DNA of 64,000 nt from the NCBI GenBank assembly GCA_016936455.1, contig JAFGXV010000062.1, positions 1 to 64,000 of the forward strand, given 5' to 3'. The notes beneath the pieces are model-generated. The model saw only the letters and a list, made by a program, of their open reading frames with translations. It was not told where the DNA came from and made no database searches. This DNA comes from Desulfuromonadaceae bacterium. Lineage in GTDB: Bacteria; Desulfobacterota; Desulfuromonadia; Desulfuromonadales; Desulfuromonadaceae. This document shows positions 1 through 7,589 of this stretch, in pieces. Made by a program: the position numbers and the translations under genes. The first letter of the stretch is position 1, and each line of letters starts with the position of its first letter.

Positions 1-51
1 CACGGATGGGAGGCTTTCAGTTTTTTCCCGGAACTGTCAAACTTTGACTGT

Positions 52-70
52 CCCCCGGCATAGCCGGGGG
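52..70. terminator. GC-rich hairpin upstream of MFS gene
   Basis: An 8-bp perfect stem, CCCCCGGC/GCCGGGGG, closes on a three-base ATA loop. It is followed on the + strand by ATTACCTTG rather than a clean T-run. It probably ends a gene lying left of the window or forms part of the leader of the gene at 127. The terminator role is inferred from the stem alone. Confidence 0.4.
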
Positions 71-126
71 ATTACCTTGTTTATTTAGCTTTGTCATCTC
101 CACGTAGTGGGCTAGAATCAGGCCCT

Positions 127-1371
127 ATGAAAGCAGACTCTCCCTCCTCACATCGCGTCCATTACGGCTGGATCATTGTCGCCGTCGGCACCCTGACCAT
201 CGTCGCCTGCCTGGGGCTGGCGCGCTTTGCCTTCGGCATGCTGCTGCCCTCCATGGGCACCGCGCTGCAGCTGTCCTATGACCAGATGGGTCTGCTGGGC
301 ACCGCCAATTTTGCCGGCTACCTGACGGCCGTCGGGCTGACCCCTTTTTTGCTGCGACAACTGACCCCACGAATCCTGATCGCCGCAGGCCTGCTGCTCA
401 TCGCCCTGTGCATGACCGGCATCAGCCTCAGCCAAGGGTTTCTGGCGGTTCTCTCTCTGTACACTCTGGTCGGCATCGGCAGCGGCCTGGCCAACATCCC
501 GCTGATGGTGCTGGTCTCCTACTGGTTCCGCCGCGAACGACGCGGCCGTGCTGCCGGCTTCATTGTTATCGGCAGCGGATTCGCCATCATGCTGTCCGGT
601 TTTCTGATTCCTCGCCTCAACGCGCTCTACGGCGACACCGGCTGGCGTATCAGCTGGGCCGTTCTGGCCGCGCTGGTGCTGGCCATTGCCCTGATCGCCG
701 CCCTGTTCATCCGCAATCATCCGCAGGAAAAAGGGTTGGAGCCCGTGGGCAAGGCGGGCGGTAGTTGCTATGATCCCAGCGAAACTCATGGCCCCTATCG
801 CGCTGGACAGATTCTGGCCCGTCTGGGTGCGCTTTATTTCGCTTTCGGAGCCACCTATGTTATCTACGGCACCTTTATCGTCACCACCCTGATTGAGGAA
901 TACGGCTTTGCCGAGCAGACCGCCGGCCACTTCTGGTCCTGGGTCGGCTTCTTCAGCCTGTTCTCCGGCGTCGTGTTCGGCACCCTGTCGGACCACATCG
1001 GACGCAAAGGCGGGCTGATGGCCGTGTTCAGCGTCCAGACCCTGGCCTACCTGCTGGCCGGGGCGAAACTCGGCACAGCGGCCATGTCTGCATCGGTCGT
1101 CCTCTATGGCGTGGCCGCCTTCGCCATTCCGGCCATCATGGCGGCAGCCATTGGCGACTACCTCGGCCAGGCACGGGCGGCGGCCGGTTTTTCGTTCATC
1201 ACCTTCTGCTTTGCCATCGGCCAGACCTTGGGTCCGGCACTGGCCGGAGTCGTCGCCGAACACAGCGGTTCGTTCAGCAGCAGCTACCTCGGCTCTGCCG
1301 CTCTGACCGCTACCGCCGTCGCTGTCGCCCTTGCCCTTCCGGCCCCGCCAGACGGCAGCCACACACCATAA
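127..1371 (+). CDS. MFS transporter, YbfB/YjiJ-like
   Basis: This is a 414-residue inner-membrane protein with about twelve hydrophobic segments, the usual major facilitator size. The loop after the fourth or fifth helix carries a basic WFRRERRGRAAG stretch, and a second conserved loop reads GTLSDHIGRKGG, the typical MFS DxxGR signature between helices. The overall pattern resembles the YbfB/YjiJ branch, whose substrates are mostly unknown. The ATG at 127 is chosen because the frame upstream (TTG at 91) adds only a polar dozen residues; the ribosome site is weak. A hydrolase gene follows 29 bp downstream on the same strand and may be co-transcribed. The substrate cannot be deduced. Confidence 0.85.
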   Translation: MKADSPSSHRVHYGWIIVAVGTLTIVACLGLARFAFGMLLPSMGTALQLSYDQMGLLGTANFAGYLTAVGLTPFLLRQLTPRILIAAGLLLIALCMTGISLSQGFLAVLSLYTLVGIGSGLANIPLMVLVSYWFRRERRGRAAGFIVIGSGFAIMLSGFLIPRLNALYGDTGWRISWAVLAALVLAIALIAALFIRNHPQEKGLEPVGKAGGSCYDPSETHGPYRAGQILARLGALYFAFGATYVIYGTFIVTTLIEEYGFAEQTAGHFWSWVGFFSLFSGVVFGTLSDHIGRKGGLMAVFSVQTLAYLLAGAKLGTAAMSASVVLYGVAAFAIPAIMAAAIGDYLGQARAAAGFSFITFCFAIGQTLGPALAGVVAEHSGSFSSSYLGSAALTATAVAVALALPAPPDGSHTP

Positions 1372-1400
1372 CCCCATTTCTCCCTCAAGGAGCAGAAGCC

Positions 1401-2315
1401 ATGATCCTGTGGCTATCCATCGCTATTGTCCTCGCCCTGGCAACGATTGCTCTGTCCGTTCTGGCGGGCCGCCATGCCCGTCGCCTGCTGTCCCATTCGC
1501 GAAACAGCCGCCAGCGCCGTTACGCCGAAAATCTGGACAGCCATCCACGCCAGATACTCCAGCAGCACAAACTGGACACGCGACTGATTCTCCTGACCAG
1601 TGTCGACGGCTTTCAGATCCACAGCTGGTGGCAACCCGCGACCAATGGGGCGACGATCCTGCTGCTCCATGGCTACAAGATGGATTGCGGTGAAATGATC
1701 CCGGCCGCGGCCATGCTGACGCGTCACGGCTTCGGCGTCCTGCTGGTCAACATCCGCGCCCATGGCGACAGCGATGGTGAGCAGATCCGTTTTGGCGCGG
1801 TGGAATGGCAGGATATTGCGGCGGGCGTGGAATTCATCCTGGAGCAGTCCCCGCACGAACGGATCGGCCTGCTCGGCAACTCCATGGGTGGGGCCCTGTC
1901 CCTTTGCTATGCCGGACGCGACGAACGCATCGCTGCCGTCGCCGCCCAGTCCCCCTACGCCAGTGTGCGCCACAGCCTCAAGCGTGGGGTCAAGCGCTTC
2001 ACCGGCCTGCCCGCCTTTCCCTTTGTACCGCTCATCCGCCTGCACAGCCGCAAGGTCGTCGACCTGGATGCTCAGGACATCTCACCGCTGGAAATGATCC
2101 GCGCCATTGCGCCGCGCCCCATCCTGCTGATGATGGGTGGCTGCGACAGCGTGGTCGAACCGTCGGGCATCTTCGCTCTGCAGCAGGTAGCGGGAAACAA
2201 CTGCGAACTGTGGTATGAGCCGGAACTGGAACATGTGGCGTTTCAAACGGAGCGGGCGGAGGAATTTGAGCGACGTCTGGTAGCGTTTTTTTCCCACCAC
2301 TTGCTGGAGATGTGA
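1401..2315 (+). CDS. Membrane-anchored alpha/beta hydrolase
   Basis: The protein has 304 residues. An N-terminal hydrophobic helix (about residues 2-22) should anchor it in, or export it across, the inner membrane. The rest is an alpha/beta-hydrolase fold. The nucleophile elbow GNSMGG places the catalytic Ser at 161, and the likely partners are Asp249 (GGCDSVVEP) and His278 (LEHVAF). An oxyanion region LLHGYKMDCGE lies near residue 90. The ATG at 1401 follows AAGGAG at good spacing. It resembles the serine aminopeptidase S33/BAAT-like hydrolases of unknown substrate. Neighbours give no pathway clue beyond the MFS gene just upstream. Confidence 0.85.
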   Translation: MILWLSIAIVLALATIALSVLAGRHARRLLSHSRNSRQRRYAENLDSHPRQILQQHKLDTRLILLTSVDGFQIHSWWQPATNGATILLLHGYKMDCGEMIPAAAMLTRHGFGVLLVNIRAHGDSDGEQIRFGAVEWQDIAAGVEFILEQSPHERIGLLGNSMGGALSLCYAGRDERIAAVAAQSPYASVRHSLKRGVKRFTGLPAFPFVPLIRLHSRKVVDLDAQDISPLEMIRAIAPRPILLMMGGCDSVVEPSGIFALQQVAGNNCELWYEPELEHVAFQTERAEEFERRLVAFFSHHLLEM

Positions 2316-2392
2316 GGTTTCGAGCGGAGGTGCAGAAGTGATCTTTGTCGCGTTACGCAAGGGGATACCCACATGACGTGGGCTGGACCTCC

Positions 2393-3820
2393 CTAACAAA
2401 ACTCCTCTTTCCGGATCTGATACTTCTTCAGCTTGCGGTAAACCGTGGCCATGTTCATGCCGGCCAGGCGGGCGGCTTCCTCGACGTTTCCACCGGTCTT
2501 CTGCAGCAACTGGCGCAGGTAGGCGGTTTCAAAATCGGTCAGGGCCTGGGAATAGTCCGCGCTGTCGCCGGGCGGCAGGTCACTGGCCGGGGAAGCAGGT
2601 GGCGGGGCCACCGCAGCGACACGAATGAACTGGGACAGCACCGGCAGCCCGATCTGCTCGCCACTCTCCAGCGTCATGCAGGCTTCGATGACATTTTCCA
2701 TCTGCCGGATATTGCCCGGCCAGTCATACGACGTCAGCAGGGCCAGCGCCTCCGGGGTCAGGCCTTGCACCGAGGTGCCGAATTTGCCGTTGTTGTTGCG
2801 GATAAAATGGGCCGCCAGCAGCGAGAGATCCGTGCGCCGCTCGCGCAGCGGCGGCAGGTGGATGTTCACCACATTAAGGCGATAGTAGAGATCCTCGCGG
2901 TAGCTGCCGTCTTCGATTTCCTGCAGCAGATCGGCATTGGTCGCCGAGACGATGCGGACATCCACCTTGATCGGCCGTGTGTCGCCGATGCGCATGAACT
3001 CCTGCTCCTGCAGAAAGCGCAGCAGGGTTTTCTGGACGTTCAGGGGCAGGTTCCCCACTTCATCGAGAAACAGCGTCCCGCCGTCAGCCGCTTCGAGCAG
3101 GCCCTTGCGATCCGCGCTGGCCCCGGTAAAGGCGCCCTTTTTGTAGCCGAACAATTCACTTTCCAGCACCGACTCGGGCAGGGCGCCACAGTTGATGGCC
3201 ATGAAGCGTTTGTCCTTGCGCGGCGAGTTATGGTGAATGGCCTGGGCAATCAGCTCCTTGCCGGTTCCCGATTCGCCGGTGATCAGCACCGAGGTATCCC
3301 GCACCGCCACCTTCTTGACCAGCTCCAATACCGCCTTGAGCCCGGATGAAGCGCCGATGATGTGATCGAAGGAGAATTTCTGTGCCAACTCCCGTTTCAG
3401 CTCGCGGTTTTCCGCCGCCAGCTGATTGGCCTGCAGGGCATTCTTGACCCGGTAGAGCAGTTCCTCGGGCTCGAAGGGCTTAGTCAGCATATCGTACGCG
3501 CCCTTACGCAGCGCCTGGATCGAGGTCTCCACCGTAGCATGGGCGGTAATCATGATCACGGGCACCCGTTCATCCTTGTCGCGGATTTTCTGCAGCACCT
3601 CCAGCCCGTCCATGCCCGGCATCTTGATGTCACTGATCACCAGGTCATAGCTACCCGACTGAAAGGCTTCCACCGCCTCAAAAGAGCGATTGAAGATGGT
3701 GACCTGATAGCCGCTGTCGCCGAGCACCGCTTCCATCATGCGGCTCAGGGCCACCTCATCGTCGATCAGCAGAATCCGCGCAGACGCTGCGCCGTCGCCG
3801 TGTTTCGGTGCTGTTGCCAT
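2393..3820 (-). CDS. Sigma-54-dependent NtrC-family response regulator
   Basis: This 475-residue protein has a receiver domain (about 14-130, phospho-acceptor Asp64 in VISDIKMPGMDG). A sigma-54 AAA+ domain (about 155-390) has Walker A GESGTGKE at 182-189 and an intact GAFTGA loop at 229-234. A C-terminal Fis-type helix-turn-helix ends the protein (VEEAARLAGMNMATVYRKLK). It should therefore activate sigma-54 promoters after phosphorylation. Its ATG lies 2 bp after the stop of the histidine kinase gene, so the two form a cognate pair. It is the last gene of a four-gene leftward operon. Target genes are not identifiable; no convincing -24/-12 promoter was found nearby. Confidence 0.95.
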   Translation of the reverse strand: MATAPKHGDGAASARILLIDDEVALSRMMEAVLGDSGYQVTIFNRSFEAVEAFQSGSYDLVISDIKMPGMDGLEVLQKIRDKDERVPVIMITAHATVETSIQALRKGAYDMLTKPFEPEELLYRVKNALQANQLAAENRELKRELAQKFSFDHIIGASSGLKAVLELVKKVAVRDTSVLITGESGTGKELIAQAIHHNSPRKDKRFMAINCGALPESVLESELFGYKKGAFTGASADRKGLLEAADGGTLFLDEVGNLPLNVQKTLLRFLQEQEFMRIGDTRPIKVDVRIVSATNADLLQEIEDGSYREDLYYRLNVVNIHLPPLRERRTDLSLLAAHFIRNNNGKFGTSVQGLTPEALALLTSYDWPGNIRQMENVIEACMTLESGEQIGLPVLSQFIRVAAVAPPPASPASDLPPGDSADYSQALTDFETAYLRQLLQKTGGNVEEAARLAGMNMATVYRKLKKYQIRKEEFC

Positions 3821-3822
3821 GA

Positions 3823-5784
3823 TCAGTCCTTTTCCCGCTGCAGCGGCAGCCGTACCGTTACCGTCGTGCCCTCGCCGAGGGTACTGTCAATCTGAATCCG
3901 GCCCTGATGCTGCTCGACAATCTGGCGTGAAATCGCCATCCCCAGTCCGGTGCCCTTTTCCTTGGTCGTATAAAAAGGCTCGAAGATCTTCTCCAGCGTC
4001 TGCGCATCCATGCCGCAGCCGTTGTCGCGAAAATGAATCAGCACATCGCTGCCCTCGCGCCGGGTCTCCACATCGAGTCGGCCGCTGCCCTGAATGGCGC
4101 CGCCGGCATTGAGAATCAGATTGATGGCCACCTGGCGGATCTGGTCGCCATCGAGTTCGACCGACGGCAGATCCGCCTCGAAATCCGTATGGATATCCAC
4201 ATGGTGCATATCGGTATGATTGGCGGCAAAATCGACGATCTGCTGCAGCAGGACGTTCAGATCGGTTTCCGTCATCACCGATTTCGGGGTCCGCGCATAG
4301 CTGAGAAGATCCTGGACGATCTTCTTACAGCGTTTGCTTTCGCGTTTGATCTCATGGATAAACTGATAATTCGGATCGTCTTCGCCGATCTTGCCCTCCA
4401 GATAGGCGGCATAGCCAAGGATCACCCCCAGGGGGTTATTGATCTCGTGCGCGACGCCCGAGGACAGCACCCCCAAGGAGGCCATCTTGCCCTGCTGCGC
4501 CAGACTGGCCTCCATTTCCTTGTTCTTCTGGATCATCTGCGTCATGCGATTGAAGGTACGCGCCAGTTCGCCCAGTTCGTCCCGACTGTCGAGCTGCATG
4601 CGTGCATTGAGGTGTCCGGCCTTGATGCGATGGATAATGGTCATCATGTGCTGGATCGGATCGGTGAGGATCTTCGCCGCCCAGCCCACCAGCAACATGG
4701 AAAACAGGCAGGCGATCAGAGTGACAAACAGGGTAATCTTGGCCGTGTTCCAGCTGATGGAATTGGCCGCCTGGTAGAATTCATCCTCGTAACAGCCGAC
4801 GGCGACAATCCAGTCCCAGGGTTCAAAATACTCGTAGCGCACGATTTTGTAGCGCGCCTCCGGTTCACCGGCGTTATGCCAGGGATAACGGATCCAGCCG
4901 TGTTTCTGCTCGCACATTTCACGGATAAAGGCATTGCCGTTACTGTCACGCACGTCAATGAAATTCTGGCCCTCTCCCTCCGGATGAACGGTAAAGGTGC
5001 CATGACTGTCCATGCAGAAGATGTAACCGGTCTGGCCGACCCGCTTCTGCTTGATCTTTTCTTTGAGTTCCTCGAACGCCTTGCGTTCAAACATCAGATC
5101 GGAGTAGCTCTCCTCGATATATCCGGCGGCGGCAATGATCCAATCCCACTGGGGCACGTAGAGATAGAGCGCCAGCTTCTCACGATAACGGGTATCCCCC
5201 AGCGCCTTATTGCGCCAGGGATAGCGGATCTGATGGATACTGCCCGGTTCCGAGGACAAGGCCGTCTGGCACATCTCACGGATAAAGAAGCGTCCGTCAC
5301 CATCCTGCTGGTCGAAGATATTTTCCCCTTCCCGCGCCACATGGACCTGGAGCTGGCCGGCGCTGGTCAGGGTGTAGACATAACCGCTCTCACCGATGCT
5401 GATGCTGTTGAGAAGCTTGCGCGCCCGTTGCTTGGCCACCACCGGGCTGATTTCACCCTTCTCCACCAGCCGCTGCTCTTCCATCACCATATCCTCGGCG
5501 ATGCGCAGCAGATTTTTCAGCTCCTTCTCGAAGTCGTTCTTGCGCTCCTGCTGGTAAACCTGGAACTGCTGGTAATGAGACTCCAGCAGATGGCGGGTAA
5601 AGACCGCCATATGCTGCAGATCGCCACGGCTGACCTGATTGATACTCTGGCGCGCCAGATCGGAGGACGAATAGCCGACAATAACGCCCACCACCACCAG
5701 CGGCACCATCACCAATGGCAGCACCACCACCATCAGCTTCCAGCGCAGTTTCAGATCATTGAGAAAAGCGGGAAAAATCGACAT
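3823..5784 (-). CDS. Sensor histidine kinase with tandem Cache domains
   Basis: The protein has 653 residues. After TM1 (about 15-38) come two related Cache-type sensor repeats. They share GxxGYxY/GxTGYIF, a FIREMC motif and an IRYPW(R/H)N motif, and each ends in a WDWIIA- or WDWIVA-type strand. This indicates internal duplication of the periplasmic sensor. TM2 (about 350-372), HAMP, HisKA with phospho-acceptor His446 (GVAHEINNPLG) and HATPase_c (DNGCGM, FEPFYTT, GTGLGMA) follow. The start at 5784 is preferred because a longer frame would overlap the permease gene ending at 5801. The receiver partner starts 2 bp downstream. Cache domains commonly bind small organic acids or amino acids; the ligand is unknown here. 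Confidence 0.93.
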   Translation of the reverse strand: MSIFPAFLNDLKLRWKLMVVVLPLVMVPLVVVGVIVGYSSSDLARQSINQVSRGDLQHMAVFTRHLLESHYQQFQVYQQERKNDFEKELKNLLRIAEDMVMEEQRLVEKGEISPVVAKQRARKLLNSISIGESGYVYTLTSAGQLQVHVAREGENIFDQQDGDGRFFIREMCQTALSSEPGSIHQIRYPWRNKALGDTRYREKLALYLYVPQWDWIIAAAGYIEESYSDLMFERKAFEELKEKIKQKRVGQTGYIFCMDSHGTFTVHPEGEGQNFIDVRDSNGNAFIREMCEQKHGWIRYPWHNAGEPEARYKIVRYEYFEPWDWIVAVGCYEDEFYQAANSISWNTAKITLFVTLIACLFSMLLVGWAAKILTDPIQHMMTIIHRIKAGHLNARMQLDSRDELGELARTFNRMTQMIQKNKEMEASLAQQGKMASLGVLSSGVAHEINNPLGVILGYAAYLEGKIGEDDPNYQFIHEIKRESKRCKKIVQDLLSYARTPKSVMTETDLNVLLQQIVDFAANHTDMHHVDIHTDFEADLPSVELDGDQIRQVAINLILNAGGAIQGSGRLDVETRREGSDVLIHFRDNGCGMDAQTLEKIFEPFYTTKEKGTGLGMAISRQIVEQHQGRIQIDSTLGEGTTVTVRLPLQREKD

Positions 5785-5800
5785 AACACACGCGTTCCGG

Positions 5801-6907
5801 TCAGGAGGAGGGATCGGAGCCTGTCTCCGGCAGGGCAAAGGCCCGGCGATAGTGCCGCACCTCGACAAAAGCGATCTTGCAGGCACTGGCGATGGGCACC
5901 CCGATAATCATACCGAGTACGCCGTAAAGCTTGCCGCCCATGACGATGGCGAGGATCACCAGTACCGGATGCAGGTTGGCAAAACGCGAAATCAGCACCG
6001 GAATCAGGATAAAATTATCCACCAGCACCTGGGCAATGAGAAAATAGAGGATCACGATCCACCAGAACTGACCGCCGAGACCGAGGTCGACCAGAGCGAT
6101 CAGGATACCGGGTACCATGCCAATCAGCGGCCCGATATAGGGGATCAGATTGGTCACGCCGGCAAACAGGCCAAGTAACGGCGCATAACGGATATCAGTG
6201 AAGCTCAGCCCCACCATGACCACCAGACCGACGATGGCCGCCTCGATAATCCGCCCGCGCACGAACTGGGCTGTCTGGCAGCTGATCAGGTAGGACAGGT
6301 CGTGGGCCATCTCAAAGTAACGGTTGGGGGCCAGCGCCACCAGCTTGCGGCGCATGGTATGACCATCGCGCAGAAAAAAGAAGGAAAACAGCGGCACCAG
6401 CAGCATCAGACTGCCCAGACGCAGGGCCGACTTGGGCGTGGCCAGCAGCAGAAAAGAGAAGAACCGCTCGGCCGCTCCCCGCACCCATTCCGTCAGATCA
6501 TACTGCGCCAACAGCGGCAGGCGCCGCTGCCACACCGCCTGCAGTTCCTGCAGATAGGTGATGACGCCCGAGGTGTAGCGAGGAAAATCGTTGAGCAGCG
6601 AATCCCACATCTGCTGGCTGTAGGCAATCAGCCAGCTGCCCGTCAGCCACAGCAGCACCGTCAGCAGCAGAAACACCACCACAATCGCCGCGCTGCGACC
6701 GACATAGTACTTCTCCAGTCGCCCCACCAATGGATCGAGCAGAAAAGCGGTGACCAGCGCCAGCAGCAGGGGCACAAACAGGCCGGACGCGGCCGACTGC
6801 AGCATCAGGGTGATATTGGAGGCCGAGGAAAAGATCGCCAGACCGCTGGCGATGGCCGCCGTCATGGCAAGATAGAACAGCAGAAAATGGGACCTGTTGA
6901 GATTCAT
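5801..6907 (-). CDS. AI-2E family transporter (PerM/YdiK-type)
   Basis: This 368-residue polytopic membrane protein has about eight helices and the family-typical central extramembrane region. Its C-terminal half contains GLFAGVTNLIPYIGPLIG, the most conserved segment of the PerM family. Members include Na+/H+ antiporter-like proteins and the AI-2 exporter TqsA, so the name does not fix the substrate. The ATG overlaps the stop of the upstream cyclic-nucleotide-binding gene as ATGA, implying translational coupling. The kinase gene begins 16 bp downstream. The arrangement suggests that transport, signal sensing and regulation form one unit. Confidence 0.9.
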   Translation of the reverse strand: MNLNRSHFLLFYLAMTAAIASGLAIFSSASNITLMLQSAASGLFVPLLLALVTAFLLDPLVGRLEKYYVGRSAAIVVVFLLLTVLLWLTGSWLIAYSQQMWDSLLNDFPRYTSGVITYLQELQAVWQRRLPLLAQYDLTEWVRGAAERFFSFLLLATPKSALRLGSLMLLVPLFSFFFLRDGHTMRRKLVALAPNRYFEMAHDLSYLISCQTAQFVRGRIIEAAIVGLVVMVGLSFTDIRYAPLLGLFAGVTNLIPYIGPLIGMVPGILIALVDLGLGGQFWWIVILYFLIAQVLVDNFILIPVLISRFANLHPVLVILAIVMGGKLYGVLGMIIGVPIASACKIAFVEVRHYRRAFALPETGSDPSS

Positions 6908-7428
6908 GCACCGTCCCCGGCTGAGCCCGGAGACTCAAAGTGCAGGCGCCGCAATTCAAGGGTGGCGGCCTGTAGCCGCTCGCTGACCACCATGGTCAGG
7001 CCGAGCAGAATACGGTTGGCGATTTCCGGATGTTTGTCGGCCGTAGCCAGCAGGTCGGAGCGAAACAGGCCAATCAGTTCGCAGTTTTCCAGGGCGCTGG
7101 CCGACACCATGCGCGCCGCCGGGGCCGCCAGAGTGGTTTCGCCGAAGAAATCGCCTGGGCCGAGCAGAATCAGCTCCTCTTTGCGGTCCTGGGCATCACG
7201 GGTAAACAGGCTGACCCGGCCGCTGCGGATGATATAGAGCCCCGAGCCGGGATCGCCCTGTTCATAGACAATCTCCTGCGGATGATAGGTGCGAACATGC
7301 ACCAGCTTTTCCAGATAAGCCAGATCGCGGTTTTTCAATGAGGAGAAGATCGGCACTTTGGCCAGGAATCCCCCCAGGGTTTCCTCCTCGCTTTTATGGC
7401 GAAAAATTCGGCTCCACGGCTGCGGCAT
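6904..7428 (-). CDS. Cyclic nucleotide-binding domain protein
   Basis: The 174-residue protein is essentially a single cNMP-binding (CAP effector-like) domain, residues about 25-150, with no helix-turn-helix. The phosphate-binding cassette retains Gly-Glu and a later Arg (GDFFGETTLAAPAARMVSAS), so nucleotide binding is plausible. The ATG at 7428 is chosen because residues upstream of it are not domain-like. It is the first gene of a leftward operon and ends in an ATGA overlap with the PerM gene. A role in gating or regulating that permease is inferred from coupling, not shown. It is divergent from uvrC across 161 bp. Confidence 0.85.
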   Translation of the reverse strand: MPQPWSRIFRHKSEEETLGGFLAKVPIFSSLKNRDLAYLEKLVHVRTYHPQEIVYEQGDPGSGLYIIRSGRVSLFTRDAQDRKEELILLGPGDFFGETTLAAPAARMVSASALENCELIGLFRSDLLATADKHPEIANRILLGLTMVVSERLQAATLELRRLHFESPGSAGDGA

Positions 7429-7496
7429 TATCGGCTCCGGCGTAAAAGGGCTCGCATCAGGCAAAAAAACTAAGCCGCGGCAACCGGTTTGGCCTG

Positions 7497-7505
7497 TGCT
7501 ATGAT
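7497..7505 (+). promoter_or_regulatory. Extended -10 promoter for uvrC
   Basis: TGCTATGAT matches the extended -10 pattern (TG-N-TATGAT) and lies about 85 bp before the uvrC start. No good -35 hexamer is seen 17 bp upstream, which is usual for extended -10 promoters. The assignment is from sequence only. Confidence 0.4.
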
Positions 7506-7589
7506 ACGCGGTGCGGCGGTCTGGCCAACAAGAATAAGAGCTGATTATAACAGGACGGACCGTCAAAAACAGCAGGAAAAGGATCAAGG

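Noticed and set aside
2368-2382. CCCAC/GTGGG hairpin between convergent genes
   Set aside because: Only a five-base stem with no T-run; not strong enough to call a terminator.
4033-5907. Long frame opposite the histidine kinase
   Set aside because: The kinase motifs are complete on the other strand; the opposite product has no recognisable family.
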